A stretch of DNA of 64,000 bases, from contig BQMF02000652.1 of assembly GCA_027922465.2 (NCBI GenBank), positions 1-64,000 on the forward strand, given 5' to 3'. A program made the position numbers and the translations under genes. Position 1 is the first letter of the stretch; each line of letters opens with the position of its first letter. Under the pieces are notes generated by a model. That model saw only the letters and a list, made by a program, of their open reading frames with translations. It ran no database searches and was not told where the DNA came from. The DNA is from Turritopsis dohrnii. Its lineage: Eukaryota > Cnidaria > Hydrozoa > Anthoathecata > Oceaniidae. This document shows positions 11,978 through 22,930 of the stretch, piece by piece.

Positions 11978-13887
11978 CATCACCAAGCGAAACTACGTTT
12001 TTAGTTGTCCAATTTATTAGACATGAAAAAAGAACCCCCAAAAAATGGACGATTTCACAATCGAGTTTGATTTGTTGATTAACGTATTTGATTTTCTCAT
12101 TACTAGAATAAAGAAAAGAACATCGAAAATGTGTACCAGAATATTGAATGGTTTTCGACAGATACCCATTGGGCAAATTTGTTGAAAAATCTCTGCGAAG
12201 AAATGCATTTCCGAAGAGATATACACAGCATTTCATTAAAAATGCTCTTCGCCACAGTGACTATTTGACGATTTTGATATTGAGTTATTATGGGGCATTC
12301 ATTTTGATATTTCTCGAGATTGCAAGTTTTTCGCTTAGGACTACTTAAACATGATTCTTGTAGCAGTATGTCAAGTTTAGGGTTGCATTAAGTCAGTTAC
12401 ATCGGTTTTGCTATGGGTGAGGACATAAATTCTCCAATCAAAACTGGAAGAAAACTATGAGCACATAAAACCCGATGCACACCTATACTACTTGGTGTGG
12501 GATCAATGATAGAATTTCAACCTGCGTAAAAACTTCAAAAGACTAAATAACCATACTGGCTAATGATTTTTGGAGATTTCCTGAAAGTTCCGAAAGGTGG
12601 GATCACCTCTTACAAAATATGACGTTATGTGAATATTTTTTCTGCCGTCAAAGATTTTCTCTGATTTCCTTGTAAATCAACGTCATGGAAAAGTGACTTT
12701 TAATTATGTCAAACACGGAGAAATGTAAGACTTTCTTCTGTACAACTATATTCAAATATTTCATTTTTTGTAAAAATACTACAATTTCTCTTCGACTATC
12801 ATAAAAATCCACAGAAAGGTTTTCAACGTCAAAAAAAGAACTATATACAGATTATAAAGCTTTCTACGAATTGAATCACGGGTAACGTTTATCATCGTTG
12901 GTCTAAGCAAGAGCAAAACGACGTGGAAACCACCTTGGTCACACGAACCATGTGAAACTTTAATGTAGATTACTTTCACATACATATCGTATATATATAC
13001 ATACATGAGAATTTCATTTGTTTAAAAATTTTTCCGTTTCATCATTGGCATTTGCTTGGAGAGCTTGTCACAAATTACAAATAAAGATCCTCATTCCGCA
13101 AAATATGTATCTTACTTAGACAGGAACAAGTCTAATGCCATCTAATGTCCATAGCAACGTCGCTGATTATATTTATCGTTTATAGTTTATACGAAATGAC
13201 CAGCTCATTGCAACATAACCATTCCAAAGCAGAAAGAATAAACCCGGTAGAAACACCTGGATGAATTTAACACCCTTCCAACTTCTGCTTCCTTCAAAAA
13301 CATTTGAGGTGTGTCAATTTTAATAAAGTCAAACATTTTCCGCTACAGGATGAAATAATTGTTTTAGCGTGGTCCAAAGCAATGCTTGTGTTATTGTTTG
13401 ATGTTTGGTGAAAATATGGCCGAAAAAGGATAAATGATCAAAGACGAACTAAAAATATGTCAAATTTTATCTACAAACGCATCCTCTAGAATGTAAAAAT
13501 CTCTGGAAAATAAACACAGAGTAATGTGTAATTATTAAAAAGATAGAAAGCATTTAATAAAACGTCTCGTCGTCATCAATAATGGCGGATATTATTGACC
13601 ACCTTGGTCCCAGGTCATCAAAGTTGGTGCCAATTGGTTTGAGCAGTTCGTCTTGTGAAATCATTGCGTCTTCAAAATCGTAATCGCTAAACGAACATGT
13701 ATCAAGTAAAGACGTGTTGAAAAAACAACAACAGAAATACCGAGGTAGTTAGGGAAGGTTTCGACGTATCAAAACTGCCTTACTTATTATCTGCACAACC
13801 TTCTTCAACCACAAGCAATTCATATTCTTCGTTCACGTAACGATCCCACGTACTTTCAGGAGCGTTTCCATCCTAACAAAGAGAGAA
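11978..13887 (-). repeat. Duplicated block matching about 55598-57640 (PP2A gene 3' side)
   Basis: The whole stretch follows 55598-57640, including the 'aacccccaaaaaa' region, the 'gatcacctcttacaaaatat' region and the last two coding exons of the PP2A subunit gene. The homology ends at about 13887, where the DIRS-type element starts. The long dinucleotide AT tract of the right-hand copy (56638-56738) is short here. Confidence 0.8.
13554..13872 (-). pseudogene. PP2A B'' subunit, last two exons only
   Basis: Exon 12-like 13784-13872 (89 nt) and exon 13-like 13554-13686 (133 nt) have the same lengths, phases and splice borders as exons at 57540-57628 and 57302-57434. Both are open, with several substitutions including loss of one acidic residue in the tail. 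The upstream eleven exons are absent because a DIRS-type element begins 15 bases beyond exon 12. It is a gene fragment unless spliced to something unseen. Confidence 0.85.
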
Positions 13888-14085
13888 TAGATAATTTTCT
13901 TTCAGTCGATCTAATACTGCTACCTTACAACCCAATCGGTTGCGTTCGGCTCCATGAAACAGGAACACAAACTCGGTACATCCTCTTTCAATCTCGTCCG
14001 TGCACGAGGAAGGAAACGGAAATCGATTAGATAATATTTCAAGAATTTTAATCCGTTTGTATCGCACGTTTATCATATTGTTATT

Positions 14086-16374
14086 ATGACAAACATCCAA
14101 GAGGAGTGTTTAATAGTGACAGAAGGGATCGATGACGGGGAAAGTTCAACCAACGAAACTCCCACAAGAAAACGAACCTTATCTGTTATGGAGGAACAAG
14201 ATGAACCGAACGAGAAACAAAATTATAAACGTTTCAAGATAACATCAGAAGAAGAAAATTTTAAGTGGACATTGCCGGAAGGGATGTCGACTTACACCAA
14301 TGAACTGTTTGATAAGTTCATTCCAGATAGGGAGGTGAAGGAAGCTGTTACAGTTCCTCACCCCTGCCCTTCCAATATAAATCAAGTCCGGAAATTGGAT
14401 GATTTCCTGGAAGATATTCTGCGAGAGAAAAAGAAAACACTGGAACTGAACATGAAGTCTGTGTTGGAAAGGACCCGAAAGAAGCTACTTGATGTAATGG
14501 GTCCCTTATCCAGAGTATGGTTGGCTTTTGATAAAGTCAAAGATGGCGGCGATCAAGAGGATGTTCCGACAGTGGAGGAGTTATTACAACTCACTGAACA
14601 AACAATTTTATTAATTGGACAAACAAGTAATTTTTTAACTTACGAGCGACGGGAGAATGCTCTATCCTGTTTGTATGCCGGTTCGCAGGTATCATCTGCA
14701 TTGAAAGAGAAGTCCGATATTCTCAAAGAAAAGGACATAAACCTATTTGGGAAACCATTTAGGGATCACGTTATAGAAGCCATGAAGGCAAAGAAGGAAT
14801 CCCTGAAGGCTTTTGTTGGAGATTCATTCCAAAAATCAAATAATCAGTCGCCAGTGGCATCGAAGGCCAACTCTTCAAGTGGTAGCCGTGGACCACAATC
14901 AAGAATGCCCTTTCGACAGGGCCCTCCACCAGCTCGCGTCTCAAGGAGAGGTGGAGGGCAGCATTCCTCAAACTACTACAGCAAGTACAACAAAGGAAAA
15001 GGTAATTATGTCTTGACAAGGAAATTCACCTTTTCTCATAACCTCTCCACTTCCACAGATAATGAACATGGAGGACCTTCCTCATGTTCATCCAGTGGTA
15101 AAAAAAAGTTGTTTTCAGAACATGTGATAACCCAGGTGCCATTAGCAGGAAGAATGAAGCATTTTCTTCCGGCTTGGGAAATCTTGACAAAAGATCCAAA
15201 CACTTTGTCAGTAATAGAAGGATACGAAATTCCACTATTAAAACAACCAACCCAAAACAATGTGGTGCCAAATGCCCATTTAAATCAGGAAAAGTCTTTG
15301 TTAATAGAGAAGGAAGTGGAGGCACTATTGAAAAAAGGTGCTATTTCCCAAACAAATCATTCAAAGGGGGTTCTTAAGGTTCTTAAGTTCTTAAGCAATC
15401 TGTTTCTAGTTCCGAAGAAGGATGGGGGACAACGACCTGTGATAAATCTAAAAGCATCAAACATATTTATTCCTTACAAACACTTCAAAATGGAAAATTT
15501 GCATTCTCTGAAATACATGTTGCTGAAGGGAGATTATTTTTGCAAGCTAGACCTGAAGGATGCTTACTTCAGTATCCCTCTTCACAAGACATCTCAAAAA
15601 TTGGTGAGATTTCTATGGTCAGGGAATTTATACGAATTCCTATGCCTTTGTTTTGGGTTAGGTCCTGCCCCAAGGATTTTCACGAAATTATTAAAAATCC
15701 CAATCTCATTATTGAGACGATTGAATATCAGAGTGATAATTTACCTGGACGATATGTTGCTAATGGGACGCTCCTGGGAGGAGGTCCAGATGGCAAGAGA
15801 TACAATAATTTTCCTTCTACAACATCTAGGATTTGTAGTGAATTGGAAAAAGTCACTTCTCCAACCCAACCAGAACATAGAATTTCTTGGTCTCATAGTG
15901 AATTCCAAGAATATGACTTTGTCATTGACAGAGGAGAAAATGACATCTGTCACAACAAAGTGTTGGAGTTTATACCAGAATCCAATAACAACAATGTTGG
16001 AGCTAACACGTCTTGTAGGGGTATTAGCATCCACAATTCAGGCTGTTCTTCCATCAAAATTACATTTCCCAAGTTTGCAACATCAACAAATTTTAAACTT
16101 AAGGAACACACAATCTTACCAAACTCAAATAAAGTTAAATCAATCATCACTACAGGAACTACAGTGGTGGCTGACAAATTCAAAACTTTGCAATGGAAGG
16201 AGCCTGGTACAACCTCAATCACAACTTCTGCTTCAGACGGATGCGTCAAAGAAGGGTTGGGGCAGTTTGCAAAGAAATCAGAACAGATGGTCGATGGACT
16301 CAGGGGGGAAAGGGTTTTCACATAAATCGTCTCGAACTCTTAGCAATAAAACTAGCCATATTTACCTTTGCTAA
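14086..16374 (+). pseudogene. DIRS gag-like plus reverse transcriptase ORF
   Basis: The ATG at 14086 opens a long frame. About 300 residues of charged gag-like sequence end in an RGG-rich basic tract. A reverse transcriptase follows: VPKKDGGQRPVINLK, KLDLKDAYFSIPL, the FGLGPAPRIF block and the catalytic IIYLDDMLL motif, then EFLGLIVNS. The frame reaches the RNase H start (QTDASKKGWG at about 16230-16255) and is then lost by a one-base shift. The remaining residues to 16374 are out of frame and not real protein. The RT region looks intact. Confidence 0.85.
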
Positions 16375-16879
16375 AATGCTAAAAGTAAAGTCCTTCCACA
16401 TTCAAATGTCGCATCAGGTGCCAAAATATTATGCTTGGAATGCAATGCAACAGGATTGGCATCAGTCAACTCTTCTGAATGCATTCCCACCCTTTTCTCT
16501 TCTGCACAGAGTGATAAGGAAAATTCAATTGGAAGAGGTACACCTAATGATATTGATAGCACTAACCTGGCAAAGTGAAACTTGGTACCAAGAGCTTCTG
16601 AGGTTACTGGCGAGGAAACCAATTTCAATTCCACACCACAAAAATCTTTTAGTAAACCCATTGGGTTATTGTTATCCACTTGTGGAAAACAAACCGTTAA
16701 ACCTGGCGGCCTGTTTGGTTACAGGAAAAGATTGGCTGAGGAAGGAATTTCAGAGAGAGCTTCCAAACTTATCACTTCGTGTAGAAGAGAATCATCTAGT
16801 TCAAGTTATTCATCGGCCTGGAATAAGTGAGCTGGCTGGTGTAATGGGCAAAAAGTTGATCCATTTCGGTGCAATGTGA
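16256..16879 (+). pseudogene. DIRS RNase H remnant and pol C-terminus (frame-shifted, deleted)
   Basis: The frame that continues the RNase H reads AVCKEIRTDGRWTQ then INRLELLAI, which includes the conserved glutamate. At about 16404 it jumps from the FHIQM strand straight to SHQVPKYYAW, a block that normally lies well downstream, so the C-terminal half of RNase H is missing. AFPPFSLLHRVIRKI and the LLRLLARKPISIP block typical of the pol C-terminus follow. The stop is at 16877-16879. Confidence 0.7.
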
Positions 16880-17766
16880 ATTACATCCTAGATTACCTGG
16901 CTTTCATGTTTGAGTCAGGATATTTATACAATACAATATACAGTCATCGATCAGCTATTTCAGCTTTTCATGTAGGATTTGGTGGTAGATTAATGGGTGA
17001 CCACCCAAAAATTAGTGCTTTGATTACAGGTGTATTTAACCAAAAGCCACCTCAACCTTGCTTTAATAAAGTTTGGGATGTACAAGTCGTATTTGATTAT
17101 TTAAAGAAAATATCAAATGAAACTCTTTCGGAGAAACTGCTTACACTGAAAACCACTATGCTCATAGCACTTTTTGCATCTTGTAGATCTTCAGATATTC
17201 AACTTTTAGATATAAATAATATGGAAATTTGGGAGTCTGAAATTAGATTTACTTATTCTAGACTTACAAAATCTTGGAGACAAGGACAAAAACCTCTTTC
17301 TATAACATTTCATGAATTTGCTGAAGATTTGTGTATTGTCAAAACCATAAAAAATTACATGAACATATCTTCACCTTGGCGAGGTGCAGGTAACCCACGC
17401 CAATTATTTTTGAGTTATATAAAACCACATAAACCGGTTTCAAGTGACACTATAGCTAGATGGCAAAGAGAAACAATGAAAGCTGCTGGTATTAATATGG
17501 ATTTATTTACTGCCCATTCCACCAGAGCAGCTTCTTCTTCAAAAACAGTGACTCAAGAAGTCCCTGTCGAAGAAATTTTACGTAGAGGAACTTGGTCTGA
17601 AAAATCCTCTACATGGCAAAAGCATATATATTTCAGTAAATGTTACATGAAATGGTTCATAACTTGCTTTAATAGGAGCAGGAGAAACTTGGGCATTTCA
17701 AAGATTTTAATCCATGACATTGAACGGGATTACAAGAAGATAAAAATTATAATTGTTTATATATAA
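16582..17766 (+). pseudogene. DIRS tyrosine recombinase with one nonsense codon
   Basis: The recombinase frame overlaps the end of pol in another frame. The N-terminal arm (RLAEEGISERASKLI... SAWNK) runs into TGA at 16828-16830 where a Trp is expected, then continues AGWCNGQKVDPF and VNYILDYLAF without a break to 17766. Catalytic signs: the first Arg in ASCRSSDIQLL, HSTR (H-x-x-R), then GTWSEKSSTWQKHIY with the nucleophile Tyr. It closely fits the lambda-integrase-like recombinases of DIRS elements. One base change separates it from an open frame. Confidence 0.85.
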
Positions 17767-18479
17767 CTTATATAAATCAACATAACATACAATATGAAAA
17801 TCTATTTCTACTAATCCTGCCAGTGGTGGATCCAGAGGTAAACCGCAACTTGTGTAGAACAGTGTTAGCAATTCAAACATAAAAGAAAAAGGTTCAAATA
17901 ATCCCATTGATAATATGAACTGAATTAACAAATTATGTTAATGCGCTTCTCCACAAGTTACAGCTACCCTCTACATCCGCCACTGTCTGCATATGACTAC
18001 TTGAATCTTTCCATGGAGTTCATAAACACCAATGTGCACGAAAATACAAATAACACAATAAAACTTTGTTAGGATCCGTATGACAATGTTCTTTTCTAAC
18101 ATGGTATATTTGTGTCCTATAGAACATATTACACTCCAAATTTTCACAAGACTTTAGTGATCTCATTGTATGTATATAATCGCTTGGATTCTAATCATCA
18201 TCCAAAGTTTTTTTCCTAACATTATTCCAAACTAAATCATTCTGCCTCCGTTGAGTAGTTTGCAGGATTACTTTGAACAATCGCTGCTATCAACATGTGT
18301 CCTGTGGAAAATATACAAAATTAATAATTAAAGATTAGATTAGTTAAAAACATTTAATATACACTATAAATACAGATAAAATAAAATAAACTTAGTCAGA
18401 GTTTTAAATATCAATTCAAATAGCATGTAGAGTGATTATAGAGAGGTGATTTGAATTATCATTTAAAATGCTGACTAAT
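17767..18479. other. Spacer between DIRS element and LINE
   Basis: About 700 bases without a supported gene. It may hold the right terminus of the DIRS-type element and its insertion border, but neither an inverted repeat nor a copy of the left end was recognised. Confidence 0.5.
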
Positions 18480-18482
18480 TAA

Positions 18483-20026
18483 TTAGTAAAAGTTTCCAGA
18501 ATTCCTGATATTAGTTGGAAGCTCGTTGTATATTTTAGCTCCTTGAAATCTAAATGGTTTCTTTCCAAATTCTAATTTTACGTTTGGGAGCTTTGTGGAA
18601 CTATTATTGTTTCTTGTATTTTTAGAATGTTTGTTTATAGTAAAGTATTCTTTGAAGTTGTTACATAATTTATCTTCCAAACACCGTTTGACCATTTTAC
18701 AAGCTGTCTTCTTTTTTATTCTATCAATTTCACCAACATGCACCGTACCATCACCGATGATTCTCTCCGCTCGCTTTTCTGTTTCTTACTCGTTGTTGTT
18801 GCTGTTATCTGCAAATGGATGAGTGTGCTGTATAACAGCAGAGGTCTGATGACCATCTCGTAAATTCTTTGTGCTGCGTTAACGTTAAGATAAAATCTCA
18901 TTTTATTCAACAAATTCAAGCGTCCACAAACTTTTCTACACGTGCGATCAAAATTATCACTCAAACTTAACGATGGATCGAGTTCATTCCCCAGGTAACA
19001 GTACAAGTGTGTGTGGTTGATTTGACGTCCATCAATTTTCAGTTGAATATCATTTTCCTTAGATAGTCTCTTTGCTGTTCCGAAGAGCATACTTTCCGTA
19101 TTTCCTTTCTTTAGGTTCAGTATAAGTTCGTTTTCAAAGAGGTAATTTTGAAAATTTTCAATTTCTTCATTGAGAACATTTTCGATTTTAGACGTGTTTT
19201 TATTTGAGAAGTATATGACAGTGTCATCTGCATATTGAATACACTTGGACTTTGATAGTTGCTCGGGAAAGTCATTGAAAAATATCAGGAATAACAGCGG
19301 TCCCAGAATGGAACCCTGCGGTACTGCGCTTGTCAGATGAAATCTGGTCGACAATTGTTTTCCAACAACTACTACTTGTGATCGACCGAACAAATAGTCC
19401 GTAAACCAGCCCAATTCAGAATTGTCAACACCGTAGGAAGTCAGTTTGTTAAGAATGACATCATGATTGATAGTGTCGAAAGCCTTGCTAAGGTCTAGAA
19501 ACAAGGCTCCTGATAGCATTCCTTTGTCTGCAGCATCTCTTATAACATCAGTCAGTAAGGTTGTTGCGAGATGGGTTGAGCTATTTTTACGGTATCCGAA
19601 CTGACAGTCACTTAACAAATTTTCTATCTCAAGACAGTCGGATAATTGTGAGTGTACAGCTCTTTCTATCAGTTTTGAAAGTATTGGGAGTACAGAAATG
19701 GGTCTAAAGTTCTCAACAGCATTAACGTCCCCCGATTTGTAGATTGGTAAGATTTTGGCATGCTTCCAGGCTGATGGTACAGTACTTGTATTTAATGACT
19801 GATTGACAATGTTGTGGAGTGGGTCAACGATGTCTTCAGCACAGTCTTTAAGCATACCCGCGGGTAGTCCATCAAGGCCTGCTTTTCCTCTTTTCATCTT
19901 TCTCAAAAAGTTCCTGATAAAAACTTTTGATACATATTCAAAACGAAAAACTTTCCTTGTCCGTTTTGAATTATTTCGGGTTGGCTTCCAAACGAAATCT
20001 CTTAGTTTGAAAGCCGTAGACTTCAA
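18483..20026 (-). pseudogene. LINE reverse transcriptase with C-terminal domain
   Basis: The main frame is 20026-18716. RT motifs in order: KMKRGKAGLDGLPAGML, FRPISVLPILSKLIER, DLSKAFDTINHD, TSAVPQGSILGPLLFLIF and the catalytic IQYADDTVIYFS. The frame shifts near 18720, and the C-terminal domain continues in 18743-18483 through the GAKIYNELP block to the stop. The RT core has its catalytic Asp pair. The frameshift makes this copy defective. Confidence 0.9.
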
Positions 20027-20674
20027 TTTTGTAACAGTGTTTGAAAAATATTTTTGAAATTGTTCAGCTTAAGTAAGGTTGATCTTTTCACAATTGACGG
20101 AAGTATTATTCTTGTTGTTGCTTTTAGTTGGAAAAACCTTTTTTTTTTTTTAAGGTTCGTGCTGTTTTCTTCAAAAAGGTTTTTGTGGTAATTCGCTTTT
20201 CTTTGTGTTATATTACATGCACTTCTAATTTTCTTGTAATTATCCCAGTCCGCTTGACTATTATTCTTTCTCGCATGCTTCAATGCTCTATCTCGTCTGT
20301 CCATTTGTATTTTGATTTCTTCTGTTATCCATTCACATGGTCTCCCTTTTGTTCTTTTGTTAATGAATGGAGCATGTTTGTCGAAAATATCTTTAACGAT
20401 CACGTTGAATATTTTTAAGGCAATATTAACATTTGGAGCAGTTAACACGGGTAACCAATTAACACACTTAAAATCATTGTTCATTTCATCTGGGTTGTAT
20501 GATCGATAATTACGGCAGTTAACAGTTTTCGCGGGATACCTTTTGTTGTTCAGTTTTCTAACACAGTAAATCAGTTCGTGATCGCTCAAGCTTGATGCAA
20601 TTACGCGGGATCGTGAGATTGTTTCAGGAGTTGTTGCAATAATATCGATGAGTGTTTTTGAATCTTTTGTTATA
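20023..20674 (-). pseudogene. LINE linker and end of endonuclease
   Basis: From the MITE edge the minus strand reads ITKDSKTLIDIIATTPE, then the endonuclease SDHELI motif (the catalytic Ser-Asp-His), then a basic linker with RTKGRPCEWITEEI. This linker occurs between endonuclease and RT in such LINEs. It runs to about 20024, where a frameshift separates it from the RT frame. Confidence 0.75.
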
Positions 20675-21290
20675 CAGTGTGTATCAAAATGTCTTATCCA
20701 CCAACTTTCAAGGCGTATATTTCATTACATGTCTGAAAAAATATAGTGAATTTTATATCACAAGAAAGAGCTTTTCATGCTCCATCCGCTAATGTAAAAT
20801 GTTTGCCAAAATATTTGTTCTTCGAAAAGATATTGAATAAAAACTCAACGATTTGGCTCATTAAATTCTTAAAAGTCAATTAACTGACATGCTAATGACT
20901 TTTTAGTGGTGTAATTTTCTTTTGTTGTGGTGATGAAACTTTTAGAAAATTTTAAGTATAGCTTTGCGTATCAATTTCCCATAACAACCAATCTTAAAAA
21001 TTTCAAATAAACTTTTTTTTATTGTGTGATGATTTTTAATGTTTTTATTGTGTTTACAAATGACCTTCATTGTAAAATGACTTAATTGACCTTTAAGAAT
21101 TTAATGAACCAAATCGTTGAGTTTTTCTTCAATATCTTTTCGAAGAACAAATATTTTGGCAAACATTTGATATTAACGGATAGAGCGTGAAAAGCTCTTT
21201 CTTGTGATATAAAATTCACAATATTTTATCAGACATGTAAGGAGATATACGCCTTGAAAGTTGGTGGATAAGACATTTTGATACACACTG
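20675..21290. mobile_element. 616-bp mariner-type MITE inside the LINE
   Basis: The ends CAGTGTGTATCAAAATGTC and GACATTTTGATACACACTG are inverted copies. The inverted arms extend about 230 bp inward (to about 20905 and from about 21062). TA flanks both sides (20673-20674, 21291-21292). Removing the element and one TA restores the LINE endonuclease frame across the site (NEPTR then ITKDSKTLID), which proves the insertion borders. It has no ORF. Confidence 0.9.
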
Positions 21291-21660
21291 TACGTGTTGG
21301 CTCGTTAATTATCTGATTAAAACCATGTTGAAGCAATGATGTTTTAATGTCTTTATTGTCGCGTGGCTTAAGGCAATCGAAGTTTAAATCACCTGAGAGT
21401 ATCACTTCTTTTGAATCCAAACAATATTGATTTAACGAGTTTTCAAAGATTTCATTATAATCAGCAGAGATATACTTTGAAGCGTTCGGAGGTCTGTAAT
21501 GTGTACCTATAAGGAAATTTTGTGCTTTGTTGACAACAATTTCGATTACGATATTTTCGAGTTTATCATTTTCGAGATCTGAACGTCGGATGTAGTTTAT
21601 ATTATCCTTAATGTATACAGCCACTCCTCCCCCAATCCCAACAGTACGATTTCTTTCGTA
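21229..21660 (-). pseudogene. LINE APE-type endonuclease fragment
   Basis: The minus-strand frame shows GGGVAVYIKDNINY, IGTHYRPPNAS and ILSGDLNFDCLKP, the usual order of central APE-endonuclease blocks. It then reads INEPTR at the MITE border (21293). The N-terminal block with the first catalytic residues is absent. Residues encoded from 21290 down to 21229 belong to the MITE and not to the LINE. Confidence 0.85.
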
Positions 21661-21754
21661 CGATTTCTACGATAATTTGGCCGAACATTGTACAGTGACG
21701 AATAATTTGATACAGTCTGGAATTCCCCAAATTACTCCCTTCTTTCATTTATTA

Positions 21755-22491
21755 CGGTAGCAGCGAAAGCGAATACCGTATTAAAACACCCTTGGACTAC
21801 TACTCCTCCTCCCGCCGAAATGGCAGTTAGTCTGCGATTTAGAGTCTGCGAGTCCCCCACTAAAAACTCAATATAAATTCTAATGAACGAACGCAGACTT
21901 TTGAATTTTCGAAGGTTTCACATCACATACATTTAAAATACGTTTTCTTTGATATTTTATCACTTAAGTAAGTGATGAAGGAATTGATTAATCAAAAAGG
22001 TCTACATAAAACTGGGACTTTTAGTTACTTATGGTACTGAATCAATGTACTTTGGCACTGGAAAATAGATGTGTTTTTCGTGTCAGAAGCTCAGATCAGA
22101 CTTTCTTATTACTTTCTACGTTTGTTAGCTATCTGTACTGTCTTTGAACATCAAGGTTTTCAAAAATCGAGTTAAAAAAAAGCAGTTATCTGTTCGAATT
22201 CATTTTTGGTTTCAAGAAATTATAATTCAAAACATACATTTTTTTCTCGAAGAAACGCGTTTTTTTCTACATAAGCTCTTATAAGAAAAACGTACATTAT
22301 AAACAGCTCAAGCATGTATAATTCTTTTGTCTTCTAATTAAGTTGCTGGCGTATTATGATTAGACACTATTTACACGAGTTAGTAATTTTAAACATTATT
22401 ACGTTTATGCCTGTTTTCCACCGGTAAGATATCTCAAGAAATAGCCGAAATTTTGAAAGTATTTCTGTCGCAAGTACTTTGGCTGCTACCG
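21755..22491 (+). repeat. CGGTAGCAGC-ended repeat, copy 1
   Basis: This begins CGGTAGCAGCGAAAGCGAAT and ends GCTGCTACCG followed by a conserved 'ttttgcgccatctggctctt'. Other copies are at 36133-38729 (minus, interrupted), 49676-50454 and 51819-52600. The terminal ten bases are inverted repeats. The right-end sequence also sits upstream of receptor exons B (about 27299) and C (about 42722). It appears non-coding. Confidence 0.7.
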
Positions 22492-22785
22492 TTTTGCGCC
22501 ATCTGGCTCTTGTTAAACTTAATTTCAACAACTTTTGCAATTCACTATGATGTTTCGGAGCCAGAAAAACAGTGTTATCAGGCACATTGTTCACCAATAT
22601 ATCTTGCACATGTTTATACTTTCAGTATATGTATGTATATTTGGGTCAATTCATTCACAAGTGCAGTGATTTGAGCTGCTATGACAATTTCATTTTTTTT
22701 TTTGGTTTTTTTCAATATCTTCAACTTTCTGTGTAATATTTATTAAATGAAATGAGCATGTCTTTTAAATCGGAAAATCATGCTG

Positions 22786-22930
22786 AGTACTCGTCTGCAA
22801 CTGCTTAATGTCCTTGTACGTAGTCGTTTAACATATGGCTGTGAAACATGGAGCCATACAAAACGACAAGTAAACCAAATGAACGCAACGTAAAATACAA
22901 TGATCAGAAAAATGGTCAGAGGCGGATACT
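22786..22930 (+). pseudogene. LINE reverse transcriptase C-terminal scrap
   Basis: The + strand reads LLNVLVRSRLTYGCETW, the conserved block just downstream of many LINE RT domains, then an in-frame stop and a few more matching residues (MIRKMVRGGY). It is a short relic from an element unlike the LINE at 18.5-21.7 kb. Confidence 0.6.

Larger units (their letters stand above)
13888..17766 (+). mobile_element. DIRS-type tyrosine-recombinase retroelement, degraded
   Basis: Order: gag-like region, reverse transcriptase, RNase H remnant, then an overlapping tyrosine recombinase. That layout is diagnostic of DIRS/Ngaro-group elements, which integrate by recombinase and not by a DDE integrase. The left edge is placed where PP2A-side homology ends (about 13887). 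The right edge is only known to lie at or beyond 17766. No inverted or split direct terminal repeats were recognised. The copy carries a frameshift, an internal deletion in RNase H and a nonsense codon, so it is not autonomous. No methyltransferase domain was seen. Confidence 0.85.
18480..21660 (-). mobile_element. Non-LTR retrotransposon (CR1/Jockey-like LINE), 5'-truncated
   Basis: Read on the minus strand from 21660 to 18480: an APE-type endonuclease part, a linker, a reverse transcriptase, then the conserved C-terminal 'FRFQGAKIYNELP' block. The element is interrupted by a 616-bp MITE at 20675-21290 and has frameshifts near 20024 and 18720. The first part of the endonuclease is missing. 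Superfamily placement (CR1/L2/Jockey group) follows from domain order and the C-terminal motif and was not tested by phylogeny. Confidence 0.85.

Noticed and set aside
15540..16325. Second long + strand frame overlapping the DIRS RT
   Set aside because: Shadow of the RT frame; no domain, while the other frame carries all RT motifs.
22453..22680. Leader-like frame (VLWLLPFCAIWLLLNL...) that could be a receptor signal peptide
   Set aside because: No ATG in frame before an upstream stop; the hydrophobic run is encoded by the end of a dispersed repeat, and other copies of that repeat have a stop soon after.
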